Assembly: GCA_037962975.1 (NCBI GenBank)
Contig: CM075675.1
Location: 31,250,501-31,314,500 of the forward strand
Direction: 5' to 3'
DNA: 64,000 nucleotides
Origin: Clitoria ternatea
Lineage: Eukaryota; Streptophyta; Magnoliopsida; Fabales; Fabaceae
Part shown: in pieces, positions 45,001 through 57,589 of the stretch
Layout: each line of letters opens with the position of its first letter
Position numbering within the stretch: position 1 is the stretch's first letter
Translations under genes and position numbers: made by a program
Notes under the pieces: model-generated
What the model saw: the letters and a program-made list of their open reading frames with translations, nothing else
Told to the model about the DNA's origin: nothing
Databases searched by the model: none

Positions 45001-46751
45001 GAACTAAATCATGAAGAACAAGCTCATAAGTTGAAGAAGAATCAAGGAAACAAGCATGAGGATCAAAGGAATAAGCCATGGGTCAATATATATCAAGAAC
45101 ATATCAAAGACCTTGAAGAATTGTATCAGGTACATGTCCTAATCGATTACCATACTGGAATAATCGATTACCATAACTCTGTTTATGGTATAATCGATTA
45201 CAATAAGAAGGACAATCGATTGCAAGGGTTCTGGAATATATCTAATCGATTACAAGGGAGAATTTAATCGATTACTGAGCTTCTGTTTTGTCCCTAATCG
45301 ATTGCACAAGTACCTAATCGATTACCATGCTGTGAGACACAATTAAGAGCATCAGGTATCATTCATAATCGATTACAAGGAAAGGAATAATCGATTAGAA
45401 GGCTTCTGTTTCTAAGATAATCGATTACAATACAAATGCTAATCGATTACCTGCTGCATAACACTGAAGATTCCAAATTGTAATCGATTACAGCTCGAAG
45501 GCTAATCGATTACCATAGTGTCAGAACGTGGGAAAATGCTTTTAAGTGGAACTCCAGCTCATTTCTTCACTCCCACTTTATGCCCATGCTAAGGTATCCG
45601 TTGGAGAAAATGTGCAACGGCTGGAAACCCTAAAAATGGCTATAAATGAAGCATGGATTCAAGCAAGAGGAGAGGCACCAAGAGGGGAGACCAAGGCACA
45701 ACACAAGGCAATCAATTTTCTTCCTCTAGAGGTCTTTTGATTTACTTTCTCTTGTATATTCTGCAACTCTTGTTTCTAAACTTGCATATTGCTTAAGAGT
45801 TGTTAGATTGTGAGTTTAAATTTGCATATCCTCTCTTGTTGAGAGTTAAATTTTGAGAGAGCTTTCATTTGCTTATCTACTCTATTGAGAGAGTTTATTG
45901 ATTGTAAACCAAAACACCAAGGTTTTTCACTCTAGGTTGAGTGGTTGTTTCACTCTAGGTTGAGTGGTCACAAAGGTTGGGGTTCAACCTTTGGGTATTG
46001 AGAGATTGTGAGATTGGGTGGGTTGCCCTTTGCTTGTGAGGATTGAGTTCTTGAGTGTGGGACACTAGGAAGCTGCAATTGCTCAAAGCTTGTATCTCAA
46101 ATCTTCAATAGTGGAATCCTTCAAGTGGGTTGCTTGAAGGCGAGACGTACACCGGGTTGGTGGAACTCGTTAAATTGGTTTGCATTTCTCTCTACCTTGA
46201 ACTCTTTATACAACTGCGCATATAAACTGTTTGTTGAAATGTTTAAGCTGAATGTGTGAATCAAAGTTGTTGTTCAAGTAGATAACTAACTCTGCATGCC
46301 AAGTGTTTGATAATTTGCTTGAATCAATATTTGGTAAAGTTCTTGAAAACTGAAATTTGTTTTAACTTGCCAAGTATCTAGATCATTGTTTCCTATCAAC
46401 TCTTGTGTGATACTTACTTAATTGCCTTCACCTATTTCATGCACACAAGCTGTTTGATATATTGAATGAGCTGAACCCTTATAGGAAACATCATATCATT
46501 TCTTAAATAAATCCGTGCACTCTAACTGTTTGATAAATTGTTCAAACCAATAACTTGCTTGCTTATCACACTTTAAGCCTTATATTGTCATTACACATAA
46601 AGTGTTTCATAGTGTGATATGTGCATAAAAGTTATTGTATCTTCATTATTGCATCATTTGTATATTACTAACCATTTCCAAGGGGATTCCGCGCGAAAAT
46701 TTGAAACACTCAATTCACCCCCCCTCTTGAGCGTTGAGGCCTTGGCTAACA
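45001..46751 (+). repeat. Element B 5' LTR, remaining 1746 bp (after GAACT duplicate)
   Basis: Starts with the duplicated GAACT, then continues the B LTR. Includes the TAATCGATTA cluster (45141-45512), TATA box TATAAAT at 45641-45647, and an R/U5 shared with family A; ends GGCTAACA. The 64-codon frame at 45546 straddles the promoter and is not a gene. Confidence 0.93.
45141..45512. repeat. AATCGATT palindrome cluster in B U3
   Basis: Fourteen AATCGATT sites in about 370 bp, most as TAATCGATTAC. The second LTR has the same cluster at 51534-51897. A second, differently flanked version of the family A cluster. Confidence 0.95.
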
Positions 46752-46806
46752 AGTGGTATCAGAGCTTCACTCTTGCCACAAGGCTTAACAGCTGCAGGAG
46801 ATCAAG

Positions 46807-47963
46807 ATGGCCTCTACCTCTTATGATGCATTTCCACAAAATGGCACAATAAGTAGACCTCCAATCTTCAATGGCAAATACTATGCTATTTGGAAAGAAA
46901 GGATGAAAATCTTTATCCAATCCTATGACCTCAAGGTATGGAATGCTATTCAATTTGGTCCTTTCATTCCTATGCATATTGTCAATAATATAGAATGTAT
47001 GAAGCCCATGAACTTGTGGACTATGGAAGAAGAAAGAAAGGTACAATTTAATCTTAGAGCCAAAATTCTTATCACATTAGCATTAGAACCTAATGATGTT
47101 TCTAGAGTTATTACTTGTGACAATGCTAAAGAAATATGGGAAACTCTTGAAACAATCTATGGAAATACTAATGATGATAAAGATGCAAGGATTAGTACCA
47201 TCTCTATTCAAGATGAAGAATGCGAAATAAGTCTAGAAGAAGAAACCAACGAATCGGAAGAAGAAATTGCATGCCTAATGACAAAGCACTCCCAAGATGA
47301 TGAGGTATACTCTTTAAATGCTTCTAGTGATGATAATGATGATGAAATCGATAAAGATGAATTGATAGAAGCTTTTGAAGAATTGCATGAAAAATTTGTT
47401 TTGCTATCAAAGAAATATGCATGCTCTAAACAAACCATTTTGACTCTTAAAAATGAATTGCATGATGTTCTTATAGAAAATGAAAATCTTAGAGTTCAAA
47501 ATGATGAGTTAATAGATTCAAATGTATCTCCTAGGACTTGCAATGATAATAATGATTGTATGCTTATTGATAGATGTATGCTTCTTGAAAATGAGAATAA
47601 AGAACTAAAAGAAGCACTTAGCAAGCTCACTCATAGTCAAATACCTCTAAGTGCACCTATTGAAAATCAAAGGCATACACTTGATAGAAGAAAAATAGGT
47701 CATTACAAGAACCCTTTTGCATCCTACAGAGAAAAATCCAAATCCTCTCTTAGATGCACAAACCATGAAAGAAAAGGGAACTCATTGTCTAATTGTTTTA
47801 AAAGAAAGCACATAATAGGAACCATTACCATCACACCATGACTTATTCATTGGATGCAACATGTTTTTATTGTGGAATGAATGGTCATATATCTTCTAGT
47901 TGTTTTATAAAGAAATCTCGTCAAAAGCATACAAGAAAGGTATGGATTCCAAAACAATCTTGA
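46807..47963 (+). pseudogene. Element B gag-like gene, frameshifted before the zinc knuckle
   Basis: Opens MASTSYDAFPQNGTISRPPI and is closely similar to A gag over about 330 residues: UBN2-type domain, then an acidic coiled-coil-like part. The frame stops at 47841. The CCHC knuckle (CFYCGMNGHISSSC, from 47862) and the C-terminal tail to TGA at 47961 lie in another frame. The disruption is in the stretch around 47795-47815, where B has 23 bases in place of 6 in A. The knuckle being intact in the shifted frame suggests a fairly recent shift. No pol follows. Confidence 0.85.
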
Positions 47964-50900
47964 AATCCCAAACTAACAAGGAAGGACCCAAATCTCAAAG
48001 GGTACCTTAAAATTTTGAAATCTTGTAGGCAAACTTTGAAGCAACAACTTCTCATTGATGGGTGACCAAATCTCATGGCCTAAGGAGATATCAAGTATCT
48101 CAAAATCTATTCCAAAATACAAAGGAGAAGAATAAAGCAAGCCAAGATTATGATGACTCATCATACATCTAGAAGGAAATTGAAGCTCTTGTAAATACCA
48201 TTCAAACAAAGAGATAGTCAAGAAGCTTCAATGTGACTCACACAAGATGGATTGCACCAAGACAAAATCCAATGGACAAACACTAAAGATGATACAACAA
48301 GAGGTGTAAGTACTTATCATACAATTTATATGAATACTCATTCATAATAAATCTTGATATATGAAAATCTTACCTTGATTTGATATGCATGCTTGAGCAT
48401 GAAAGGTGTTAAGTTTTGAGATGATAAATGAATAATCTTAGGACCCCTTCAACTCATGAAAACCTTAGGATCAATAGTGTTTGTACATAATGATTGATGA
48501 TGATTGATCATGAGTTTGATGAATGATTGTTTGAATAAGATGGTACATGAAAAACTTGAGATATATTCATCCATGTGAGTTAGAAAGGATTGAAACATGA
48601 TGCTTAGATTCAAAGTCTTAAATGATGCATGAACTCTTGATGTATAAATTCTTGGATGATGTATGAATCCTTGAAAATGTATGAACTCTTAAATGATGCA
48701 TGAATGATTAAATATGAATTCTTGATGATGTATCATTAATATGTTGGTTAACTAGTGGTATCTAAACAACAAACATCTTCCTTTAACAATGGTATGAATT
48801 GATTTAGTAAGAGGAAGAGATCATGAGGACATAATCTTGATTATATGCTTATCACTATGCCTTGATAATAAATACATATATTGTGTGTATAAGTGGTATC
48901 TATGCTTTGACAATCTATGCAATTATATTCCTAGAGATAAAAGCATGTATGTTACAACAAGTGATTGCCTAGACTTTAACTTCATGATTGTAACATCATA
49001 GGCATGAACATGATGATATGTTAAGAAACAATGCATGATATGATAAGTGATAATGCATACCATGATCATGCTTGGGCAAGTGATATCCATCTTGATTGAC
49101 CTTATAATTCTTATCTACACCATATGTTTGATGATGCACAATCTTGATTGTGAAAAGAAATTTGAAAGTATTACATCATTGAGATTGAAAAGAATTTTTG
49201 AATAACATGATGAACAATGATGATTGCTAAAAATCTTGTGTTGAATGCTTAAATGTTAGTAATTGATATCAAGAGCTTAAATTAGCAAATCCATAAAGTG
49301 GTATCAACATCTATATTTATCCTTGTTAAATTGCATGATTAAGGGGAAGTTACATAACATTTCTCTATAACAAGTGATACTCATTGATGATATGTTATCT
49401 TTTTATCAAGTGGTATGAAAAATTGAGCAAATCCTTTTTAGAAAACTCTCTTTCCAAAACAAATACTGCATCAAAGACCCAAAATTGGTATAAACTCTTG
49501 TGGACTCAATGCTACTAACAAAAAGCTTTGCAAAGAGTTTGTTAAGGTTATGCAGGATGACTCAAAATGGCAAATCAAACTACTAAACTGGGCGAACAAA
49601 GAATTGATCAAGGAATGCAACATGGATGAAGCAAAATGCCATACAAGGATGTGAAAAGGGATATAGAACTTGCAAAATACCAAGGTATGATCGAATTCTT
49701 ACTCTACCATTATGCTCTATGAATTATACAAATCATATTAACAAGTGGTATGAATAACGTATTTCACAAGCTGCATATATCACTTCATCCCTGCTCTGAT
49801 ACCTATATATAATCATACATTGTTGAAAAGCCTTCTATGTTACTACTCTGATACCTAGAAATGCATCAAGCAGTATCAATGAAATGATTAACAAGTGGAT
49901 TGTTATATGCAATGGTATCTAACCTTTGAGTGGTATTTATTCATATTATGGTATTTATTGTTTCAACAAGTGATATCTATTAAAGAGGAGATCATATGCT
50001 TAACAAGTAAACAAATGGTATCAGACTTGACTGAAATGACTCACAAGTGGTATTAGACTTGATCAAATTAGTATCACACTTTCACACACTAATAGGTGGT
50101 ATATTTCACAAGTGGTATCAATTACAAGTAGTAAGGGGGAGCATACACATGAATGATTATCCTTGACTTCACCTCTTTATGATTATGGTTATGACACTTA
50201 TGCTTATAATTGTATTTCTTTTCTCCTATATGCTTACTTGAAAAATATTCTAGTGTTTATTTGATAATGCCAAAAAGGAAAAGATCATGTGCAAACTTGA
50301 GATGATTATGTGCTTATATGCCTTTCCTAATTGAGAAAATTACTTGCTTACTTATATGTGACTTATGTGCAAGTAATGATATGTATGTGCCTACTTGGAA
50401 TGATATGCGTGGTTATTTGGAAAGAATCATGTGACGCTTACCATACTTGAATGATATTTACTACATGATTGAAAATGAGTTAACAATCAACTTTCTACTT
50501 ACTTGATGAATGAATTATGTGGTTGGTTATTGACTCTAGATATAAACATGTGATATGCAATAAAATGGTGTATATATATCTTTGATCATGTTATGAGCTT
50601 TGATTTGAAATCTCTCTTATTTACATACTTAATTGTTGATGGCATAGATTATAATTAAGGTGATGATCTTTTTGATGTTGCCAAAGGGGGAGAAGATTAT
50701 GGAAAGATTAGTGAAAGGATTAGTAAAAAGAGAAGAATTACTATGATTATTGTGTTATCATAAGGAAAGTTTTTTTTTGATGATGCCAAAGGGGGAGAAG
50801 ATTATGGAGATTATATGTATACACTTTAAGTAGCTATGAAATATTTTGTGGTATTTATTGTATGATTAAGGGGGAGAGAGAGAGAATACTTACGCATATA

Positions 50901-51196
50901 ATGTCATAAATATGTGGTATCAAATTACATCATATAGGGGGAGAATACATACAAATATTGATTGTCATTATTCTGTGAAACTAACACCCCACGAGATGAA
51001 CATTGGTTGTCATCATCAAAAAGGGGGAGAATGTGTTTGAATGTTAAAACAGGTTTTGATAATGACAAACACAAAGACTAAGGCAAAGACTCCTAAAGGA
51101 AGAAAGGATATTACCATGAAGCCAATATGATGAATTTGCAACACATGAATACAAGCAACATGTAACATCAATTGCCATCATCAAAAAGGGGGAGAA
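47964..51196 (+). other. Element B post-gag noncoding region
   Basis: Similar in layout to that of A: about fifteen TGGTAT(C) motifs, often as ACAAGTGGTATC, matching the B junction AACAAGTGGTATC. AAAGGGGGAGA tracts lie near 50680 and 50787, with AAGGGGGAGA-type tracts near 50870, 51020 and 51184. At 51031-51196, a segment starting TGTGTTTGAATG and containing AGGTTTTGATAATGACA resembles an old LTR head placed between two polypurine tracts. No pol. Confidence 0.75.
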
Positions 51197-53135
51197 TGAA
51201 GTTGCATATGTAAGTATGCAAAGTAGTTTTAATGAATGACAAAGTATTCATGATGATGATGGAATGGCAAAGGTTCAGAAACAAGAAGGTTCAAGAACAA
51301 AGACAATGACCAAGAATAAAGAGATGAAGATGCCTCACAAAGAGTTAAAGAAACATGAGCTATGGAAGACAAGGTTGATGACATGAACTAAATCATGAAG
51401 AACAAGCTCATAAGTTGAAGAAGAATCAAGGAAACAAGCATGAGGATCAAAGGAATAAGCCATGGGTCAATATATATCAAGAACATATCAAAGACCTTGA
51501 AGAATTGTATCAGGTACATGTCCTAATCGATTACCATACTGGAATAATCGATTACCATAACTCTGTTTATGGTATAATCGATTAGAATAAGAAGGACAAT
51601 CGATTGCAAGGGTTCTGGAATATATCTAATCGATTACAAGGGAGAATTTAATCGATTACTAAGCTTCTGTTTTGTCCCTAATCGATTGCACAAGTACCTA
51701 ATCGATTACCATGCTGTGAGACACAATTAAGAGCATCAGGTATCATTCATAATCGATTACAAGGAAAAGAATAATCGATTAGAAGGCTTCTGTTTCTAAG
51801 ATAATCGATTACAATACAAATGCTAATCGATTACCTGCTGCATAACACTGAAGATTCCAAATTGTAATCGATTACAGCTCGAAGGCTAATCGATTACCAT
51901 AGTGTCAGAACGTGGGAAAATGCTTTTAAGTGGAACTCCAGCTCATTTCTTCACTCCCACTTTATGCCCATGCTAAGGTATCCGTTGGAGAAAATGTGCA
52001 ACGACTGGAAACCCTAAAAATGGCTATAAATGAAGCATGGATTCAAGCAAGAGGAGAGGCACCAAGAGGGGAGACCAAGGCACAACACAAGGCAATCAAT
52101 TTTCTTCCTCTAGAGGTCTTTTGATTTACTTTCTCTTGTATATTCTGCAACTCTTGTTTCTAAACTTGCATATTGCTTAAGAGTTGTTAGATTGTGAGTT
52201 TAAATTTGCATATCCTCTCTTGTTGAGAGTTAAATTTTGAGAGAGCTTTCATTTGCTTATCTACTCTATTGAGAGAGTTTATTGATTGTAAACCAAAACA
52301 CCAAGGTTTTTCACTCTAGGTTGAGTGGTTGTTTCACTCTAGGTTGAGTGGTCACAAAGGTTGGGGTTCAACCTTTGGGTATTGAGAGATTGTGAGATTG
52401 GGTGGGTTGCCCTTTGCTTGTGAGGATTGAGTTCTTGAGTGTGGGACACTAGGAAGCTGCAATTGCTCAAAGCTTGTATCTCAAATCTTCAATAGTGGAA
52501 TCCTTCAAGTGGGTTGCTTGAAGGCGAGACGTACACCGGGTTGGTGGAACTTGTTAAATTGGTTTGCATTTCTCTCTACCTTGAACTCTTTATACAACTG
52601 CGCATATAAACTGTTTGTTGAAATGTTTAAGCTGAATGTGTGAATCAAAGTTGTTGTTCAAGTAGATAACTAACTCTGCATGCCAAGTGTTTGATAATTT
52701 GCTTGAATCAATATTTGGTAAAGTTCTTGAAAACTGAAATTTGTTTTAACTTGCCAAGTATCTAGATCATTGTTTCCTATCAACTCTTGTGTGATACTTA
52801 CTTAATTGCCTTCACCTATTTCATGCACACAAGCTGTTTGATATATTGAATGAGCTGAACCCTTATAGGAAACATCATATCATTTCTTAAATAAATCCGT
52901 GCACTCTAACTGTTTGATAAATTGTTCAAACCAATAACTTGCTTGCTTATCACACTTTAAGCCTTATATTGTCATTACACATAAAGTGTTTCATAGTGTG
53001 ATATATGCATAAAAGTTATTGTATCTTCATTATTGCATCATTTGTATATTACTAACCATTTCCAAGGGGATTCCGCGCGAAAATTTGAAACACTCAATTC
53101 ACCCCCCCTCTTGAGCGTTGAGGCCTTGGCTAACA
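51197..53135 (+). repeat. Element B 3' LTR
   Basis: 1939 bp. By eye it differs from the split 5' LTR at about seven bases, mostly G in the 5' copy and A in the 3' copy. Followed by target duplication CAACT. Confidence 0.93.
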
Positions 53136-56100
53136 CAACTGACCACCGTTTATCAGATGGGTCAACAACGTAGAAAACTTGTTTTACTTGAGCTGCCATA
53201 ATGAAAGGCTCCTCCTTATGACCAACCTTGTTTAAGTCCACTAACGTAAAACCAAAATCATCTATTTTGACACCACTTTTGCTATCAACCCATTTACATT
53301 TAAAAACAGGCACTGTGAAACGACCGTAATCAACTTCCCATATATCTTCAATGACACCAAAATAACATATCTCAGCCATGACAGGGTTTTTGTCCTTTGA
53401 AGTGGAAAAATACATTGATTCGGCCACAACCATAACTCCAGAGTTCTGCACCGTACTCTTGTCATCTTGACTCCTTGTATAGAAAGAATAATTATTTATG
53501 TCATAGCCATAATAAGTGATTACATCAAAGTTAGGTCCTAGGGCCAGTCGATGCAACGTCTCAGAAGCAGATGTATCTTTAAGAAGGGTCATTTTGAACC
53601 ACTGCATGAACGTTTTGTTGTGTTCGTTCAACACCCACTTTTCAGCCATTCTAGGGTTGTTTCTTTTGACTATATCTTTATGTGCAGCTAAATACGGGAG
53701 CACAGCGTCTGTGTTGTTCAAAATATAAAAGTGTGCTTGGAGTACTTCATCACGTGACATGCTTTTAATTTTTTTCCCAATAGTACCTTTCCCATCCAAC
53801 CGCCCTTCGTGACGAGTCTTCGGAATACCAATGCTTTCAGCCTGTGACATATAATCTGTGCAGAACTCAATTGCTTCCTCTGCAATGTACCTTTCTACTA
53901 TCGATGCTTCGGGACGACGTTGGTTCTTCATATAACTTTTCAAAATTTTCATGTATCGCTCAACAGGATACATCCACCTCAAGAACACTGGCCCACACAA
54001 ACGGACCTCCCTCACTAAATGGATGATTAAGTGTACCATTATGTCAAAGAATGAAGGAGGGAAATACATTTCCAACTGGGATAGTATAAGAAACCCTTCC
54101 TGTTCCAACGCTTCCAACTCATCGTGGGTGATTACTTTGGCACATATGGCATTGAAAAATAAACACACCCTTGTTAGCACATGTCTGACATTTTGAGGGA
54201 GAATGCCACGAATGGCAATGGGTAGAAATTGTTGCATCAGCATATGACAATCATGTGACTTCAAACCAACTAACTTCAGATCCTTCAAGGAAACACAAGT
54301 GTTGATATTGGAACCGTACCCAGATGGAACTTTGACAGTACGCAACGATTCACACAAACTTTGCTTCTCTTTTCTAGACAAGGTATGACATGCTGGCGGT
54401 AAATATGTTCGTTTGCCCTTTACTTGTGGGTGCAACTCCTCACGTATACCCAACAACTCCAAGTCCAGACGCGAATTCAGGCCATCCTTTGTTTTTCCAG
54501 GTATGTTTAACAGGGTTCCAACCAAACTATCACACACGTTTTTCTCCACATGCATCACATCAATACAGTGCCTCACATCAAGCTCTTTCCAATATGGCAG
54601 ATCGAAAAATATTGACCTTTTCTTCCATGTGTTTTTTGAGACAGACTGCTTCTCAGACTTACCAAGAACCACATTCACTTCTTTCACCTTTTCATATACT
54701 TGTCGACCAGACAACGGCGGGGGAGGTATTTCAAACTCTTGTGCACCATTGAACGACTTCTTCAACCTACGAAGTGGATGATTAGGTGTGAGAAACCTAC
54801 GGTGTCGAAGATAAACATTTTTCCTTCCATGATGTAGTCGATCAGAACTAGTTCCCTCCTCACATACAGGACACGCTTTATGTCCTTTGACGCTATAGCC
54901 CGAGAGGTTACCATATGCTGGAAAATCATTGATCGTACAGAATAACATGGCCCTCAAATTGAATGATTGTCCTGTTAGCCCGTCAAACACATCAACCCCC
55001 TTTACCCACAACATTTTCAGGTCTTCAACTAACGGAGATAAGTATACATCAATGTCGTTCCCTGGTTGTCGTGGACCAGAAATCATCATTGATAACATAA
55101 CGTACTTCCGCTTCATGCACAACCACGGCAGCAAGTTGTAAACAAACAACAAAACAGGCCAAGAACTGTGGTTTGTGCTTTGGTTCCCATATGGGTTCAT
55201 ACCGTCTGTGGCTAGTGCAAGCCTAACATTTCTTGGGTCACGGGCAAAATCTGGAAACATCGTATCCATTTTCTTCCACTGTAATCCATCTGCCGGATGC
55301 CTAACTAATCCGTCAACAATCCTTTCATCAACGTGCCATCTCATAAGCTTCGCATCATCTGCATTGGCAAATAGACGCTTCAGTCTTGGAACTATAGGGA
55401 GATACCATAACACCTTCGCAGGAGACCCTTTTTTGCAGAAATCATCAGAATCAACCTCTTTCTTCTTATACCGTGACACCCCACACCTAGGACATCGATG
55501 CAGCATTTCGTACTCACCACGGTATAATATACAATCATTTGGGCATGCATGTATCTTCGTATACTCCAAGCCCATAGGACACAACACCTTTTTAGCCTCA
55601 TAGTTACGATTTGGCAAAGTGTTACCAACTGGGAGCATTTCTTTCAACAACTTAAGCAAGTCAGTGAAGCTTTTATCTGTCCACCCATTTAGCGCTTTCA
55701 AATTAAATAATCGTAAAACTGCTGACAACCTCGAGAAATTAGAGCAATTCGGATATAACGGCTTTTCAGAATCCTCACATAGACTTGCATATACGTGAGC
55801 TCTCTTAAAACTTTCTACCCCTACATCACGGATCATATCCTCAAGTCGGTCATCCATGTCATCATCAACCTCATGAGCAAAGCTTTGGTCTTTTGTTTGA
55901 AAACTAGTACTTGGCACCTCAACATGTTCACCATGCCATATCCATCGCGTATAACTCTGAAGAAATCCATCACACAACAGATATTCTCGAACAACTGTCA
56001 ATTCTAGTCGGCGCATGTTTAAGCATTTAACACAAGGGCAAAAATACGTCCCATTCACCTCTTCAGCATTTCGTATCACGTACTCTATGAATGTTTCGAC

Positions 56101-56160
56101 TCCACCCTCATATTGTGGACTTATACGTGATGCTGTTATCCATGTTCGATCCATACTCAC
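53136..56160 (-). pseudogene. CACTA TNP2-like transposase, catalytic body, C terminus cut off
   Basis: Intronless frame starting MSMDRTWITASRISPQYEGG. Transposase-associated domain about residues 4-78 (FCPCVKC, WIWHGE). A CPND..CPRCGVSRYKKK zinc-ribbon-like region about 205-233. Transposase_21 catalytic core about 250-460 (ATDGMNPYGNQS at 317-328; GPRQPGNDIDVYLSPLVEDL at 362-381; HKACPVC at 427). DVMHVEKNVCDSLVGTLLN at 534-552. DUF4218-like about 640-760 (LVREVRLCGPVFLRWMYPVE). DUF4216-like about 920-1000. Element B inserted after codon 1008; the frame then reads LTR sequence to a stop at 53038, while the native tail lies at 30598. The transposase cuts and pastes the element after binding its ends. 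Only ~41 tail residues are displaced, so a truncated product could retain the core; activity is not known. Confidence 0.93.
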
Positions 56161-57589
56161 TGTTTACAATACCAGTAAATTTAACGGTGCTATGAATCTT
56201 ACTTTCTTCACATAGGTGGTGGTCCTACCCATTCAGAATGAACATTTTTCTATACATCATAACTACATACCACCTAGGAGTTATTTCAAAATTTGATAAA
56301 ATTTCGGCAGCATTTCGCATTGGTCTCTAAGTACACAAAATGAAAGTGGTGACATCAAATTCAACTACAATCAAATATGCACCCAGAGAACAATACAAAA
56401 TTGTGCAAACCAAAACTTTATCAAATTTTAAAATTACTCCTAACTTGTACATAACAATAATGTATAAAAATTTGTTCATCCCAAACTGTCCAAACGGACA
56501 ATTCAAGATTCAACACAAATGATGAAATCAATTAATTTAATTATCACTTGTGTCGAATCTCAAACGGGAAACTATGTTTCACTCATTTACAATTTAAAAA
56601 ATCACAATTCAAAGGAACTATATAAACTTATCAAAAACAACAAAAATAATAAATAAAAATTATTAACTACATTTAAAAAACATATTAAACTACATTTCAT
56701 TTGTCTTATGTAAGAATCTTTATCTAAAAATCTAAATCTACTAATAGTACTAACTACATTTCATTTGAGACATGATAAAGTTTTTAATATTTAAAATTTA
56801 ACATAATTGTGTGTAATTTTTATTTACTTTAACATATCAACCTTTTTGTATTTAATTTTTTTTAATAGTGTAACAAATATTACTAATGTTTATATATTTA
56901 ATCTAAGTATTTAATCTAACTTGATTAATCTATAACTTTTAATCTATAACTAAGTAACAATCAATCAAAGTATTTAATTTATATCTAACAAAATTCTAAT
57001 TTCCGAATATATATTTATTTTCCTAAAACTAAGCTTAATATTAGCTTAATATTAACAGAGCATACAAAATAATTTTAACAATTACTTAATCTATAGTTAA
57101 CAATTAATTTTACTAATATTTAACTAACTAAGCCTAACATTGCATTAATCTCAACCATAAGCATTAAAAATGAAAAGTGTGGGGTTTTAGAAAAAATACC
57201 TCTTTCGGAATGCCCAACGTCAATGGAGATGGAGGAAGCAAGGAGGGAAGACCAACCACTTGCAAGTATGGAGGGAGCAAGGTGGAAGAAGACCAACCAC
57301 TTGCCCAACGTTCAACGAGTAGGAAGAGAACGAAGAAGGCTCTAAAGATCCGGTAATGGAGGAGGGAGGGAGGAGGAAAATCGTTAATGGAGGGAGGGAG
57401 GAAGAAACGTTTTTGTAATGAAGGGAGGGAGGAGGAGGAAGAAGACTTGGGAGAGAGAAGGAAGAAGACTTGGGAATAGGAACACTTGGGAGGCCGAAAA
57501 TGAAATGGAGGGAGAGAGAAGGAAGAACACTTGGGAGAATGGAGGGAAATGATGCCTGTACGCGAGTTACGAGTAAAAGTTAAAAGGCA
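56161..57589 (-). other. CACTA 5' upstream region of the transposase
   Basis: Upstream of the transposase start. No further exon recognised. Bases 57340-57545 are strongly GA-rich (GGAGGGAGGGAGG and similar), so the minus strand reads as a CT-rich stretch of the kind found in plant leaders or promoters. The rest is AT-rich. Confidence 0.5.

Larger units (their letters stand above)
30725..53135 (+). mobile_element. Sirevirus-like Copia element B, gag-only, interrupted
   Basis: The 5' LTR starts TGAAGTTGC (30725) and, after the nested A array, ends GGCTAACA (46751). The 3' LTR is 51197-53135. Both LTRs are 1939 bp once the insertion and its duplication are removed. Target duplication CAACT lies at 30720-30724 and 53136-53140. 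Primer-binding site TGGTATCAGAGC (initiator-Met tRNA type) is at 46754-46765. Only a gag-like frame is present; no protease, integrase or RT. Repeated AAAGGGGGAGA tracts are a Sirevirus trait. Non-autonomous. Confidence 0.9.

Noticed and set aside
45546..45740. 64-codon frame in the B LTR (also at 51930-52124)
   Set aside because: It spans the LTR TATA box and transcription start, so it cannot be a stable coding unit of the element.
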